Assembly (NCBI GenBank): GCA_018970215.1
Contig: JAGWWX010000013.1
Span: forward strand, 1 to 33,050
DNA length: 33,050 bases
Source: Acidobacteriota bacterium
GTDB taxonomy: Bacteria > Actinomycetota > Acidimicrobiia > Acidimicrobiales > RAAP-2
Direction of reading: 5' to 3'
Shown here: in pieces, positions 1 through 6,532 of the stretch
How the letters are laid out: every line of letters starts with the position of its first letter
How positions within the stretch are numbered: position 1 is the first letter of the stretch
Translations under genes and position numbers: made by a program
Notes under the pieces: model-generated
What the model saw: only the letters and a program-made list of their open reading frames with translations
Database searches by the model: none
Told to the model about the DNA's origin: nothing

Positions 1-633
1 CGTGAGTTGAATGCGCTGGCCAAGAAAGGCCTCGCGACCGGCACTCGCTTCGATGAAGCACACGTCTTGCGAATCGGGCTTGTTCCACGTGCGAAGACCG
101 AGACGCTCCGCCTCGAGTCGCACGAGATCTTTCGTCATGTGCCCCACCGGCAACATCAGCATGGAGAGTGCGTCGGCGCGTAAGTAGCCCAGCACGTAAC
201 TCTGGTCTTTGCGAGAGTCGACGCTTCGTCGTAGGAGGGGTCGGCCGTTCACGGATTCAATCTGGGCGTGGTGGCCAGTCGCCACGGCGTCAAAGCCCAA
301 CCGGCGTGCTCGCTCGAACAGTAAATCGAATTTGATGACGCGGTTGCACTCCAAGCACGGATTAGGGGTTAAGCCCTGGGCGTAGTCGGCCACAAAGGGC
401 GCCACCACCGCCGCTTCAAACTCCTCGGTGTAGTTAAAGACGTGATGATCGATGCCGACAGCGTGGGCGACGCGACGGGCATCGTCAACGTCAGAGACCG
501 AGCAGCACCCAGAGTCAGACGGCCCACCCCACAGTTTGAGTGTGACGCCGACAACGTCGTGGCCCGATTCGACCAAGAGGGCGGCGGCGACCGACGAGTC
601 CACCCCACCTGACATGGCCACCATGACTTTCAC
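1..633 (-). CDS. mnmA: tRNA-specific 2-thiouridylase MnmA (3' end cut by window edge)
   Basis: MnmA adenylates U34 of Lys/Glu/Gln tRNAs and replaces its oxygen with sulfur received from a cysteine desulfurase; it acts in the cytoplasm. The 211 codons visible start at GTG 633 (MKVMVAMSGGVDSS). The PP-loop ATP pyrophosphatase motif SGGVDSS is at residues 8-14. The two catalytic cysteines are C93 (NPCLEC) and C192 (SQDVCF), and the GHHAQ segment follows at 120-124. About 150 C-terminal residues lie outside the window. An in-frame ATG at 624 is possible, but the GTG gives the usual family N-terminus. It is the last visible gene of a leftward operon, 32 bases after the cysteine desulfurase, which makes that enzyme the likely sulfur donor. 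Family identity is certain; the donor partnership is inferred from adjacency. Confidence 0.96.
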   Translation of the reverse strand, partial: MKVMVAMSGGVDSSVAAALLVESGHDVVGVTLKLWGGPSDSGCCSVSDVDDARRVAHAVGIDHHVFNYTEEFEAAVVAPFVADYAQGLTPNPCLECNRVIKFDLLFERARRLGFDAVATGHHAQIESVNGRPLLRRSVDSRKDQSYVLGYLRADALSMLMLPVGHMTKDLVRLEAERLGLRTWNKPDSQDVCFIEASAGREAFLGQRIQLT

Positions 634-665
634 AGAGTCAGTTTGCCAGCCCCGTCGGACGGGCG

Positions 666-1835
666 TTACTTTTCGCCGCGGAGGCGATACACCGCATCCG
701 CGAGCACGCCGATTGCGTAGTCAATCTCCTCCGCGGTGGTGAGGTGGCCGTAGCTAAAGCGAACGGCACTCCGAGCGAGTTCGGGGGGATAGCCCATCGC
801 GAGCAAGACGGGACTCGGCTCCAGTGCACCACTCGCACAACTCGACCCTCCGGAGACGCAGATACCCGCTTCGTCCAGAAGGAAGATCAACTCCTCGTTG
901 TTCACACCTTCGATGGTCAGATGTGACACGCCCGCAATGCGCGACTCGCCACGAGCAGTCACGTCGACACCCGCAATGTACGACACGGCATTTTCGAACC
1001 GGAGCCGAAATCCCTCGATGCGCTCCATGACGTCAGCACGTTCCGCGGCCGTCGCACGACACGCCGCGGCGAGACCCACGGCGGCGGCCACGTCGACCGT
1101 GCCACCCCGGTGACCACGCTCCTGTCCACCGCCCTGGTTCGGCATGATGAGTTCGATATCACGTCGAAGGATGAGGGCACCCGAGTTGACGGGACCGCCA
1201 AGTTTGTGCGCCGCGATTGAGACCATGTCGATGGCCTCCGTGGCGGGTCCGAGATACATATGTGATGCGGCCGCGATGGCGTCCGTGTGCGACACACCAC
1301 CGTTCGGCACAGCTCCCGCCGTCAACGTCGCGACGACGGGTAACGGCTGGAAAACTCCGGTTTCGTTCTGAATGGTCATCACACTGACCAGAGCCGTGCG
1401 CGACGTCAAATTTTCCCAGAGTGACTCCGAGGTCACGACGCCGTCACAGTCAACGTCTAAGAGTCGAACACGCACGTCGTCGTACGTCGCTGCGAGGAGT
1501 TCGGCGGTTTTTCTCACCGCACTGTGCTCGACGGAAGAGATCACGATGTCGGAAAGAGGGTGTTCGCGTCGGTGGGCGTGAATGCGGCCGGCAATCGCGA
1601 GGTAGCAGGATTCCGTCCCGCCACCGGTGAAGATCACGTCGTGGACGTTGCCCCCGACAAACTCGGCGATGGCGTCACGGGCCTCTTCAATTGCTTCCCG
1701 CGCTCGGCGCGCCTCTCGGTGCATGCCGGACGGATTACCCACCACGCCGTGCATCCATGGGGCCATCGCCTCGGCGACCTCATCGCGGCGAGGGGCGCTC
1801 GCCGCGTAGTCGAAGTAGTACGTCGTGTCACTCAT
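666..1835 (-). CDS. Cysteine desulfurase (IscS/NifS-like, PLP enzyme)
   Basis: A 389-residue fold-type I PLP enzyme that takes sulfur from cysteine as an enzyme persulfide and releases alanine. Visible landmarks are H104 in SVEHSAV (PLP stacking), the HTDA motif at 183-186, the Schiff-base lysine K211 in AAHKLGG, and the catalytic loop cysteine C333 in SSCASG. The open frame extends upstream to 2045, but that part lies inside the preceding dehydrogenase. The start ATG at 1835 overlaps its stop as ATGA and gives the family N-terminus (YYFDYAASAP). The overlap suggests translational coupling. Directly downstream is mnmA, an arrangement like Bacillus YrvO-MnmA, so a role in tRNA thiolation is likely. 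A general Fe-S or sulfur-supply role cannot be excluded, as no iscU/suf genes are in view. Confidence 0.94.
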   Translation of the reverse strand: MSDTTYYFDYAASAPRRDEVAEAMAPWMHGVVGNPSGMHREARRAREAIEEARDAIAEFVGGNVHDVIFTGGGTESCYLAIAGRIHAHRREHPLSDIVISSVEHSAVRKTAELLAATYDDVRVRLLDVDCDGVVTSESLWENLTSRTALVSVMTIQNETGVFQPLPVVATLTAGAVPNGGVSHTDAIAAASHMYLGPATEAIDMVSIAAHKLGGPVNSGALILRRDIELIMPNQGGGQERGHRGGTVDVAAAVGLAAACRATAAERADVMERIEGFRLRFENAVSYIAGVDVTARGESRIAGVSHLTIEGVNNEELIFLLDEAGICVSGGSSCASGALEPSPVLLAMGYPPELARSAVRFSYGHLTTAEEIDYAIGVLADAVYRLRGEK

Positions 1836-3196
1836 GCTTGAAAGAAGGTCTTGATATTGACAAATTCGCGAATCCCGAATGGCGAGAGTTCTCGACCGAA
1901 TCCAGAGTTCTTGATACCGCCAAACGGTAGTTCGGGAGTGGAAGCGACGATGGCGTTGGCGAACACCATGCCCGCTTCCATACCCGCAATCGCCGCATCG
2001 ATTTCTGCCTGATCGGTTGCCCACACCGATCCCCCTAAGCCCCACGGCGTGTCATTCGCGAGGGCAATTCCTGCGGCGAGATCGGGTACGCGGTAGACAA
2101 CGGCGACGGGACCAAAGAGCTCCTCGCACCCTGCACGTGACGTGGGTGGGACATCTACCAAGACCGTCGGAGGATAGAAGAATCCCGGCCCGTCGAGTGG
2201 CGCACCACCCGTAACGGCGCGTGCGCCGGCCCGGAGGGCGTCATCAACTTGGGCGGTCAACAGATCACGTTGTGCCGCCGAGACCAACGGCCCCACCACG
2301 GTGGCGGGGTTCATGGGATCTCCGACGACCACGTCGGCCATCGCGGCGCCAAATCGAGCCACAAATTCGTCGTAGAGGGAGTCGACAACGATGAAACGTT
2401 TGGCGGCAATGCAGCTCTGCCCGTTGTTCTGCACGCGGGCCGTCACCGCAAAAGGAATGACGTCATCGAGATGTGCCGAGGCTCCCACGAGGAAGGCGTC
2501 GGAGCCGCCGAGTTCCAAGACGGCCTTCTTGAGTGACTCTCCGGCAACTGCGGCCACCGCACGACCGGCACGCTCCGACCCCGTCAATGTCACGGCGGCG
2601 ATGCGGGGGTCACGGATCACCGTTGCGACATCATCGACTTCGATATAGGCATTGGTAAAAGTTCCCTGGGGAAACCCGGCACGAGTAAAGAGATGGCCGA
2701 GGAACGCCGCAGTTTCCGGCACGTTCGGTGCGTGCTTGAGAATGCCGACGTTGCCAGCCATGAGTGCCGGTGCCGCAAAGCGGACGGCCTGCCACAACGG
2801 AAAGTTCCACGGCATGATGGCGAGCACCACGCCCAGCGGATCAAAGCGAACACCCGAGTGACGTGCCGACGAGGCCACCGTTTCGTCGGCCAACATCGCC
2901 TCGGCTCGATCGGCGAAGTAGCGCATCGTCATGGCGCACTTGGCGACCTCACCTTTCGCGGCGCCAAACGTCTTTCCCATCTCGCGCGTCATCATTTCCG
3001 CAATAACGGGTACTTCGCCTTCGAGAAGTTCGGCCGCGCGGTGCATCAATAAGGAACGATGAGCGAACGTTGTCGTGCGCCACTCACCGAATGCGCGGTG
3101 CGCCTGTTCGAGGAGATCATCAATTCCTCGTGCATCGAGTGCGGGGTATCTCCCGAGAACCTCTCCGGACGTCGGATTCGTGGCGATAAATGGCAT
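1832..3196 (-). CDS. NAD(P)+-dependent succinate-semialdehyde dehydrogenase family protein
   Basis: A 454-residue aldehyde dehydrogenase of the short SSADH (GabD-like) group, which oxidises succinate semialdehyde to succinate using NAD(P)+. Expected catalytic positions are present: N131 in PWNFP, K154 in the cofactor site, E228 in LELGG and nucleophile C262 in GQSC. It starts with ATG 3196, 12 bases after the MFS transporter stop, and its TGA overlaps the cysteine desulfurase ATG by 4 bases, so it is the second gene of the operon. Substrate specificity is inferred from family resemblance. It could finish GABA breakdown begun by the polyamine cluster at 14-20 kb, but it is not physically linked to that cluster and its operon partners are a transporter and sulfur enzymes. 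Confidence 0.88.
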   Translation of the reverse strand: MPFIATNPTSGEVLGRYPALDARGIDDLLEQAHRAFGEWRTTTFAHRSLLMHRAAELLEGEVPVIAEMMTREMGKTFGAAKGEVAKCAMTMRYFADRAEAMLADETVASSARHSGVRFDPLGVVLAIMPWNFPLWQAVRFAAPALMAGNVGILKHAPNVPETAAFLGHLFTRAGFPQGTFTNAYIEVDDVATVIRDPRIAAVTLTGSERAGRAVAAVAGESLKKAVLELGGSDAFLVGASAHLDDVIPFAVTARVQNNGQSCIAAKRFIVVDSLYDEFVARFGAAMADVVVGDPMNPATVVGPLVSAAQRDLLTAQVDDALRAGARAVTGGAPLDGPGFFYPPTVLVDVPPTSRAGCEELFGPVAVVYRVPDLAAGIALANDTPWGLGGSVWATDQAEIDAAIAGMEAGMVFANAIVASTPELPFGGIKNSGFGRELSPFGIREFVNIKTFFQA

Positions 3197-3208
3197 AAAC
3201 TCAGTTTC

Positions 3209-4435
3209 TCATTTCTCCGTCGCAGCCATCGCGCGGAAGAAGTCGGGTCGACGCCACCGCAGGTAGAGCACCACAATGCCCATCACCACCGCGCTCGACA
3301 CGGTGGTCTCTCGAAGCCCCCACCCTTTCACCACAAAACTCTGCAGAAGGGCGCCGAGCGGATACGCCAACGACAAGCTCATCGTGTACAGCGACAAGAT
3401 CCGCGAACGTTCGGCGGCGGGAGCGAGTAGTTGCACCGTTGAGTTCAAGCCCGTCAGGGCGCCAATATAGGCACCGCCGAGAACGACCATCGCCATCACG
3501 GATAGGGGCAGGGACGGAGCCACGGCGTACGCGGCCGTTGCGGCAATCATCACCAACACCGAACCTTCAATCACCGCCAACCGCGACGTACGGCGCGCGA
3601 TACTCGGCATGCCGATCGCTGCGATGACCGCGCCGACTCCTTGGGCTGTCACCAGCCAACTCGTCCCCGTCGCACCGGCGTGGAAAATCTCAATCGCCAT
3701 TGTGGGAACAAACGCAATAAACGGGCTGAGAGTGAAGGCAACCACGGCCACGAGAACGATGGGCGAACGAGTTCCTGGGGTCCGCCACGCCGTCAGCGCG
3801 CCGTGGCGAATCTGTTCGAACAGCTTGTGATCCGTCGGTGCAATCTCGCGAGGGCGAGACCGTACCCCCATGTACGCAATAACCACAAAGTAAAAGGTGA
3901 TGGCATTCACGACGAAACACCAGCCAGGTGAACCGATGGCCATCAGTACGCCGGCCACCAGCGGTCCGATTACGCGGCCGAGATTGAACTGCGCCGACGA
4001 CAAGGAAACGGCCGCCATCACTTCTTCTACGTCCACCAAATCCCGAAGTAGTGACTGCCACGACGCCCATGACGCAGCCGAGGCAAATCCCTCCACGATC
4101 GCGAGTGACACCGCGATACCCGGCGTCAATCGTTCGGTGAGAACTAAGACGGCCAACGCGGTGGCCGCCAGGGCCATCGCCGTGTTGCATAGCTGGATGA
4201 TGAACTGACGGCGTCGGCGATCAGCGAGAGCGCCACCGATGGGGGACGCCAAGAGACTGGGCATCCAGCCGGCCATCGTCACGAGGCCGAGCCACGTGGG
4301 GTTATGTGTCGTCGTTTGGAGATATACCCCCATCGCCACACTCTGCATCCACGTTCCCGTCGACGACACAAACGAGCTCACAAGAGCGAGCCGAAAACTC
4401 CGATGACGTAACGGAGCGAACGAAGCGGAGGCCAC
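3209..4435 (-). CDS. MFS transporter, EntS/MFS_3-like exporter
   Basis: A 408-residue major facilitator with about 12 hydrophobic segments. It shows the N-terminal pattern of the EntS-like group (LRHRSFRLAL, TGTWMQSVA) and the loop motif GGALADRRRR after the second helix. Such proteins export small molecules such as siderophores or drugs across the inner membrane by proton antiport; the substrate here is unknown. The start is GTG 4435: on the minus strand a -10 element TAGCGT (4442-4447) sits exactly 6 bases before it, so the mRNA is probably leaderless. It is the first gene of the leftward operon that continues with the aldehyde dehydrogenase, cysteine desulfurase and mnmA. It is divergent from the sirtuin gene, with a 55-base intergenic region. 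Confidence 0.86.
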   Translation of the reverse strand: MASASFAPLRHRSFRLALVSSFVSSTGTWMQSVAMGVYLQTTTHNPTWLGLVTMAGWMPSLLASPIGGALADRRRRQFIIQLCNTAMALAATALAVLVLTERLTPGIAVSLAIVEGFASAASWASWQSLLRDLVDVEEVMAAVSLSSAQFNLGRVIGPLVAGVLMAIGSPGWCFVVNAITFYFVVIAYMGVRSRPREIAPTDHKLFEQIRHGALTAWRTPGTRSPIVLVAVVAFTLSPFIAFVPTMAIEIFHAGATGTSWLVTAQGVGAVIAAIGMPSIARRTSRLAVIEGSVLVMIAATAAYAVAPSLPLSVMAMVVLGGAYIGALTGLNSTVQLLAPAAERSRILSLYTMSLSLAYPLGALLQSFVVKGWGLRETTVSSAVVMGIVVLYLRWRRPDFFRAMAATEK

Positions 4436-4490
4436 GGAGGAACGCTACTTGCCCTCTTCTTCGTTATCGCCGAACGGTACGCTCCTCATC
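4436..4490. promoter_or_regulatory. Divergent leaderless promoters of MFS operon and sirtuin gene
   Basis: On the minus strand TAGCGT (4442-4447) lies 6 bases before GTG 4435. On the plus strand TACGCT (4478-4483) lies 7 bases before GTG 4491. Both fit TANNNT -10 elements whose transcription start would coincide with the start codon. No Shine-Dalgarno is evident before either GTG. The assignment is inferred from spacing. Confidence 0.6.
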
Positions 4491-5249
4491 GTGACCGACA
4501 ACATCGCCGCCGCACAGCAACTCATTCGTGCCTCGCAGAAGGTCGTCATTCTGACCGGTGCGGGTATCTCGACGGCGGCGGGGATTCCCGACTATCGAGG
4601 CCCCGACGGGGTCTGGACGAAAAATCCCGGCGCCGAGCGGCGAAGTCACATCGATACCTGGATCTCCGATCCCGAGGCCCGCCGTGCCGGATGGGCACGT
4701 CGCCTCAATACTGATTGGGCCGCACTGGCTCCCACGGCCGCACACGTGGCGATCACGTCATTTGCGACCACGGGGCAGCTCTCGCTGGTCGTGACCCAAA
4801 ATATCGATGGGCTCCATCAGCGATCCGGACTTGCGCCTGAACTCCTCATCGAAATTCACGGAACCGTTCACGACAGCATCTGTCTGGGGTGCAACGACCG
4901 AGGGCCGATTGAGCTCGTCCTCGAGCGAGTACGCGCCGGCGACGAAGACCCTCGCTGCGAGCGAGAGGGTTGCGACGGACTGCTCAAAGCAGCCACGGTC
5001 TCTTTTGGGCAAAGTCTTAACGCGGTCGATCTCCTGCGCGCTCAAACGTTGACGCGACAGAGCGATCTCTTCGTTGCTATTGGCTCCACGCTCAGTGTCT
5101 TCCCCATTGCGGGTCTCGTTCCTACCGCCGCGCGAGCGAACGTTCCCATCATCATCGTGAATGGCTCACCGACCGAGATGGACGAATTCGCCACACTGAC
5201 TATCGACACCGATATCAATGAGGCGGTGCCGCAGATATTCGCGTCCTAG
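4491..5249 (+). CDS. NAD-dependent protein deacylase, sirtuin (Sir2/CobB family)
   Basis: A 252-residue sirtuin that removes acyl groups from lysines while consuming NAD+, giving nicotinamide and O-acyl-ADP-ribose. Motifs in order are GAGIS at 23-27, GIPDYRG at 31-37, TQNIDGLH at 102-109, catalytic H123 in IEIHG, a zinc ribbon formed by C131, C134, C156 and C161, GST at 198-200, and NGSPTEMD near the C-terminus. An in-frame TTG at 4449 would add 14 residues. GTG 4491 is preferred because a TACGCT -10 element lies 7 bases upstream and the protein then starts in normal sirtuin fashion. Its TAG stop is shared with the stop of the small gene on the other strand (CTAG, 5246-5249). Targets are unknown; regulation of acyl-CoA enzymes is a common role in bacteria. 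Confidence 0.94.
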   Translation: MTDNIAAAQQLIRASQKVVILTGAGISTAAGIPDYRGPDGVWTKNPGAERRSHIDTWISDPEARRAGWARRLNTDWAALAPTAAHVAITSFATTGQLSLVVTQNIDGLHQRSGLAPELLIEIHGTVHDSICLGCNDRGPIELVLERVRAGDEDPRCEREGCDGLLKAATVSFGQSLNAVDLLRAQTLTRQSDLFVAIGSTLSVFPIAGLVPTAARANVPIIIVNGSPTEMDEFATLTIDTDINEAVPQIFAS

Positions 5250-5368
5250 GCGTCGTCGTGTGAACGGTTCTTGAAACGGGGGCGCAGGGCAAACCACGCC
5301 ACGGAGATCACCGTCACCAGCACTCCGAGTATTCCGAGAGTCTTCTTCTTCGAACCGTTGTCACTCAT
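5246..5368 (-). CDS. 40-residue single-span membrane peptide, unknown function
   Basis: A small gene: ATG 5368 to TAG 5246-5248, 40 residues. The peptide has a polar, basic N-terminus (MSDNGSKKK), a hydrophobic stretch at about 11-28 (LGILGVLVTVISVAWFAL) and a basic, polar tail (RPRFKNRSHDDA). This reads as a one-helix membrane peptide. Expression is supported by a TACCAT element (5375-5380, minus strand) exactly 6 bases before the ATG, the leaderless spacing seen at many genes here. Its stop overlaps the sirtuin stop in a CTAG, as at other convergent pairs in the window. I do not recognise a family. It lies downstream of yceI on the same strand, separated by a strong hairpin, so it probably has its own promoter. 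Confidence 0.66.
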   Translation of the reverse strand: MSDNGSKKKTLGILGVLVTVISVAWFALRPRFKNRSHDDA

Positions 5369-5374
5369 ATCTCT

Positions 5375-5380
5375 ATGGTA
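5375..5380 (-). promoter_or_regulatory. -10 element of small membrane peptide gene
   Basis: TACCAT on the minus strand, followed by 6 bases and then ATG 5368. The region upstream that would hold a -35 element is occupied by the yceI hairpin. Confidence 0.5.
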
Positions 5381-5383
5381 CGA

Positions 5384-5415
5384 GTTAACCCCCGAGCATC
5401 GGCTCGGGGGTTAAC
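5384..5415 (-). terminator. Perfect 14-bp hairpin downstream of yceI
   Basis: GTTAACCCCCGAGC (5384-5397), loop ATCG, then the exact complement (5402-5415). It begins 15 bases after the yceI stop. It is GC-rich with AAC/GTT edges but lacks a long T tract, so it is either an atypical intrinsic terminator or an mRNA 3'-end stabiliser. It is by far the strongest hairpin noticed in the window. Confidence 0.72.
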
Positions 5416-5430
5416 AGTCGACGAGACGGA

Positions 5431-5973
5431 TTAGTCCTGCTTCGACGCCTCAATCACGAGCTCCAGATTGACCTTGTGACTCACCACAACCGAGCCGTTC
5501 TCCAAGGTCCCTTCGAAGTTCACGTTGAAATCACGGCGATCGATGTCAGCGGACGCTTCGAACGCTGCGATGGTGACGCCGGGAGCCATGCCGGGACCAC
5601 TGCCAAGGAATTCGAGGTCAAAAACGACCGACTTCGTCACTCCACGAATTGTGAGGTCAGCCACGAGTTCGTAACGATCGCCCTTCGGACGCACGGCGGT
5701 GCTGCGAAGGGTCAGCGTGGGGTGGTTCTCAAGATCGAGAAAATCCGGGCTCTTCAGGTGGCCATCACGCATCTCATTGTTCGTGGTAATCGAACCGGCC
5801 TGAACGACGGCCGAGACCGACGATGACTCCGCAGAGTCCCCTATTTCGATGGTGCCACTGAAGTCAGTGAACTGGCCGCGGACCTTGGCTGCCATCAGGT
5901 GTCGTACCGTGAAGTTGACCGAAGAGTGGACGGCATCCACCTGATACGTACCGGGGGTGGGCAGTGAGCTCAT
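5431..5973 (-). CDS. YceI-family lipocalin-like polyisoprenoid-binding protein
   Basis: A 180-residue YceI-domain protein, an extended beta-barrel that binds polyisoprenoids or similar lipids. Family hallmarks are TYQVDAVHSSVNFTVRHLM at the N-terminus, GHLKSPDFLDLENHPTLTLRST in the middle, LTIRGVTKSVVFD, and a C-terminal SHKVNLELVIEA. No signal peptide is seen, so it is probably cytoplasmic, unlike the secreted E. coli protein. The ATG at 5973 has a strong Shine-Dalgarno AAGGAG (5981-5986) 7 bases away. The promoter TTGCAA-17-TATACT contains a palindrome between its two boxes, and the divergent neighbour is a MarR regulator. Repression by that MarR is therefore a strong inference. A role in stress, solvent or oxidant response is only suggested by the pairing. 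Confidence 0.92.
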   Translation of the reverse strand: MSSLPTPGTYQVDAVHSSVNFTVRHLMAAKVRGQFTDFSGTIEIGDSAESSSVSAVVQAGSITTNNEMRDGHLKSPDFLDLENHPTLTLRSTAVRPKGDRYELVADLTIRGVTKSVVFDLEFLGSGPGMAPGVTIAAFEASADIDRRDFNVNFEGTLENGSVVVSHKVNLELVIEASKQD

Positions 5974-6006
5974 TGTATTTCTCCTTAATTTATTGGGGTA
6001 GTGTTC

Positions 6007-6035
6007 AGTATAGTTGATTACGCAACTATTTGCAA
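6007..6035 (-). promoter_or_regulatory. yceI promoter with embedded MarR-type operator
   Basis: On the minus strand a -35 TTGCAA (6030-6035) and -10 TATACT (6007-6012) are separated by 17 bases. The inverted repeat TAGTTG-N6-CAACTA (6011-6028, extendable by one pair to 6010/6029) fills the spacer. A bound dimer there would block RNA polymerase. The predicted start is near 6000, leaving a leader of about 27 bases with a Shine-Dalgarno. Confidence 0.8.
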
Positions 6036-6076
6036 CACAATAACTTTCTAGGCAAATAAAGGGTAGTGTGGTGGTA

Positions 6077-6532
6077 ATGGCTACCCCCGAACGCTGCCCC
6101 AGTCAGGACGACAAAGTTCTCCTCTTCGGACTGCTGTCTGACACGTGCGCCCGCCTCGAACGCCGAGTCGATAGCGATTTGAAGTCGGAGTGCGACCTCC
6201 CCTTGGCCTGGTTTGAAACCTTGCTCTCTCTGCGACGTTCGCCGTCCGGTCGCCTCACGATGTCGGAAATCGCGGATGAAACGGCACATTCCACGGGTGG
6301 CGCAACGCGGCTCGTCGATCGACTGGTCAGCGCGGAGTTGGTCGAACGCATCAGCTGTCCGACCGACCGTCGAGCAATCCATGTCACGATTACCGGTCGG
6401 GGCAACGACGCACTCGACCGGGCGCTCGCGCGACACGTTGATGTTCTTCAGACGGCGGTCGGTGAGTCGCTCTCCAACGAGGAGCGAGTCGTACTGCACA
6501 CGCTTCTCACGAAGCTTCGTCAGTCGCTCTAG
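6077..6532 (+). CDS. MarR-family transcriptional regulator
   Basis: A 151-residue winged-helix regulator of the MarR family. The DNA-binding part spans about residues 55-100, with the recognition region SEIADETAHSTGGATRLVDRLVSAELVER and the wing sequence CPTDRRAIHVTITGRG. Flanking helices form the dimer interface. Start choice: GTG 6068, GTG 6071 and ATG 6077 are all in frame. I prefer ATG 6077, because TAGTGT (6064-6069) lies 7 bases before it as in other leaderless genes here. An AAAGGG at 6058-6063 would instead favour GTG 6071. It is divergent from yceI with a palindromic operator between them, so it probably represses yceI and perhaps itself. Its stop shares a CTAG with the ileS stop. 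The ligand is unknown. Confidence 0.88.
   Translation: MATPERCPSQDDKVLLFGLLSDTCARLERRVDSDLKSECDLPLAWFETLLSLRRSPSGRLTMSEIADETAHSTGGATRLVDRLVSAELVERISCPTDRRAIHVTITGRGNDALDRALARHVDVLQTAVGESLSNEERVVLHTLLTKLRQSL

Noticed and set aside
1836-2045. Upstream extension of the cysteine desulfurase frame
   Set aside because: The extra 70 codons fall inside the aldehyde dehydrogenase and do not resemble the family N-terminus; ATG 1835 with ATGA coupling explains the start.
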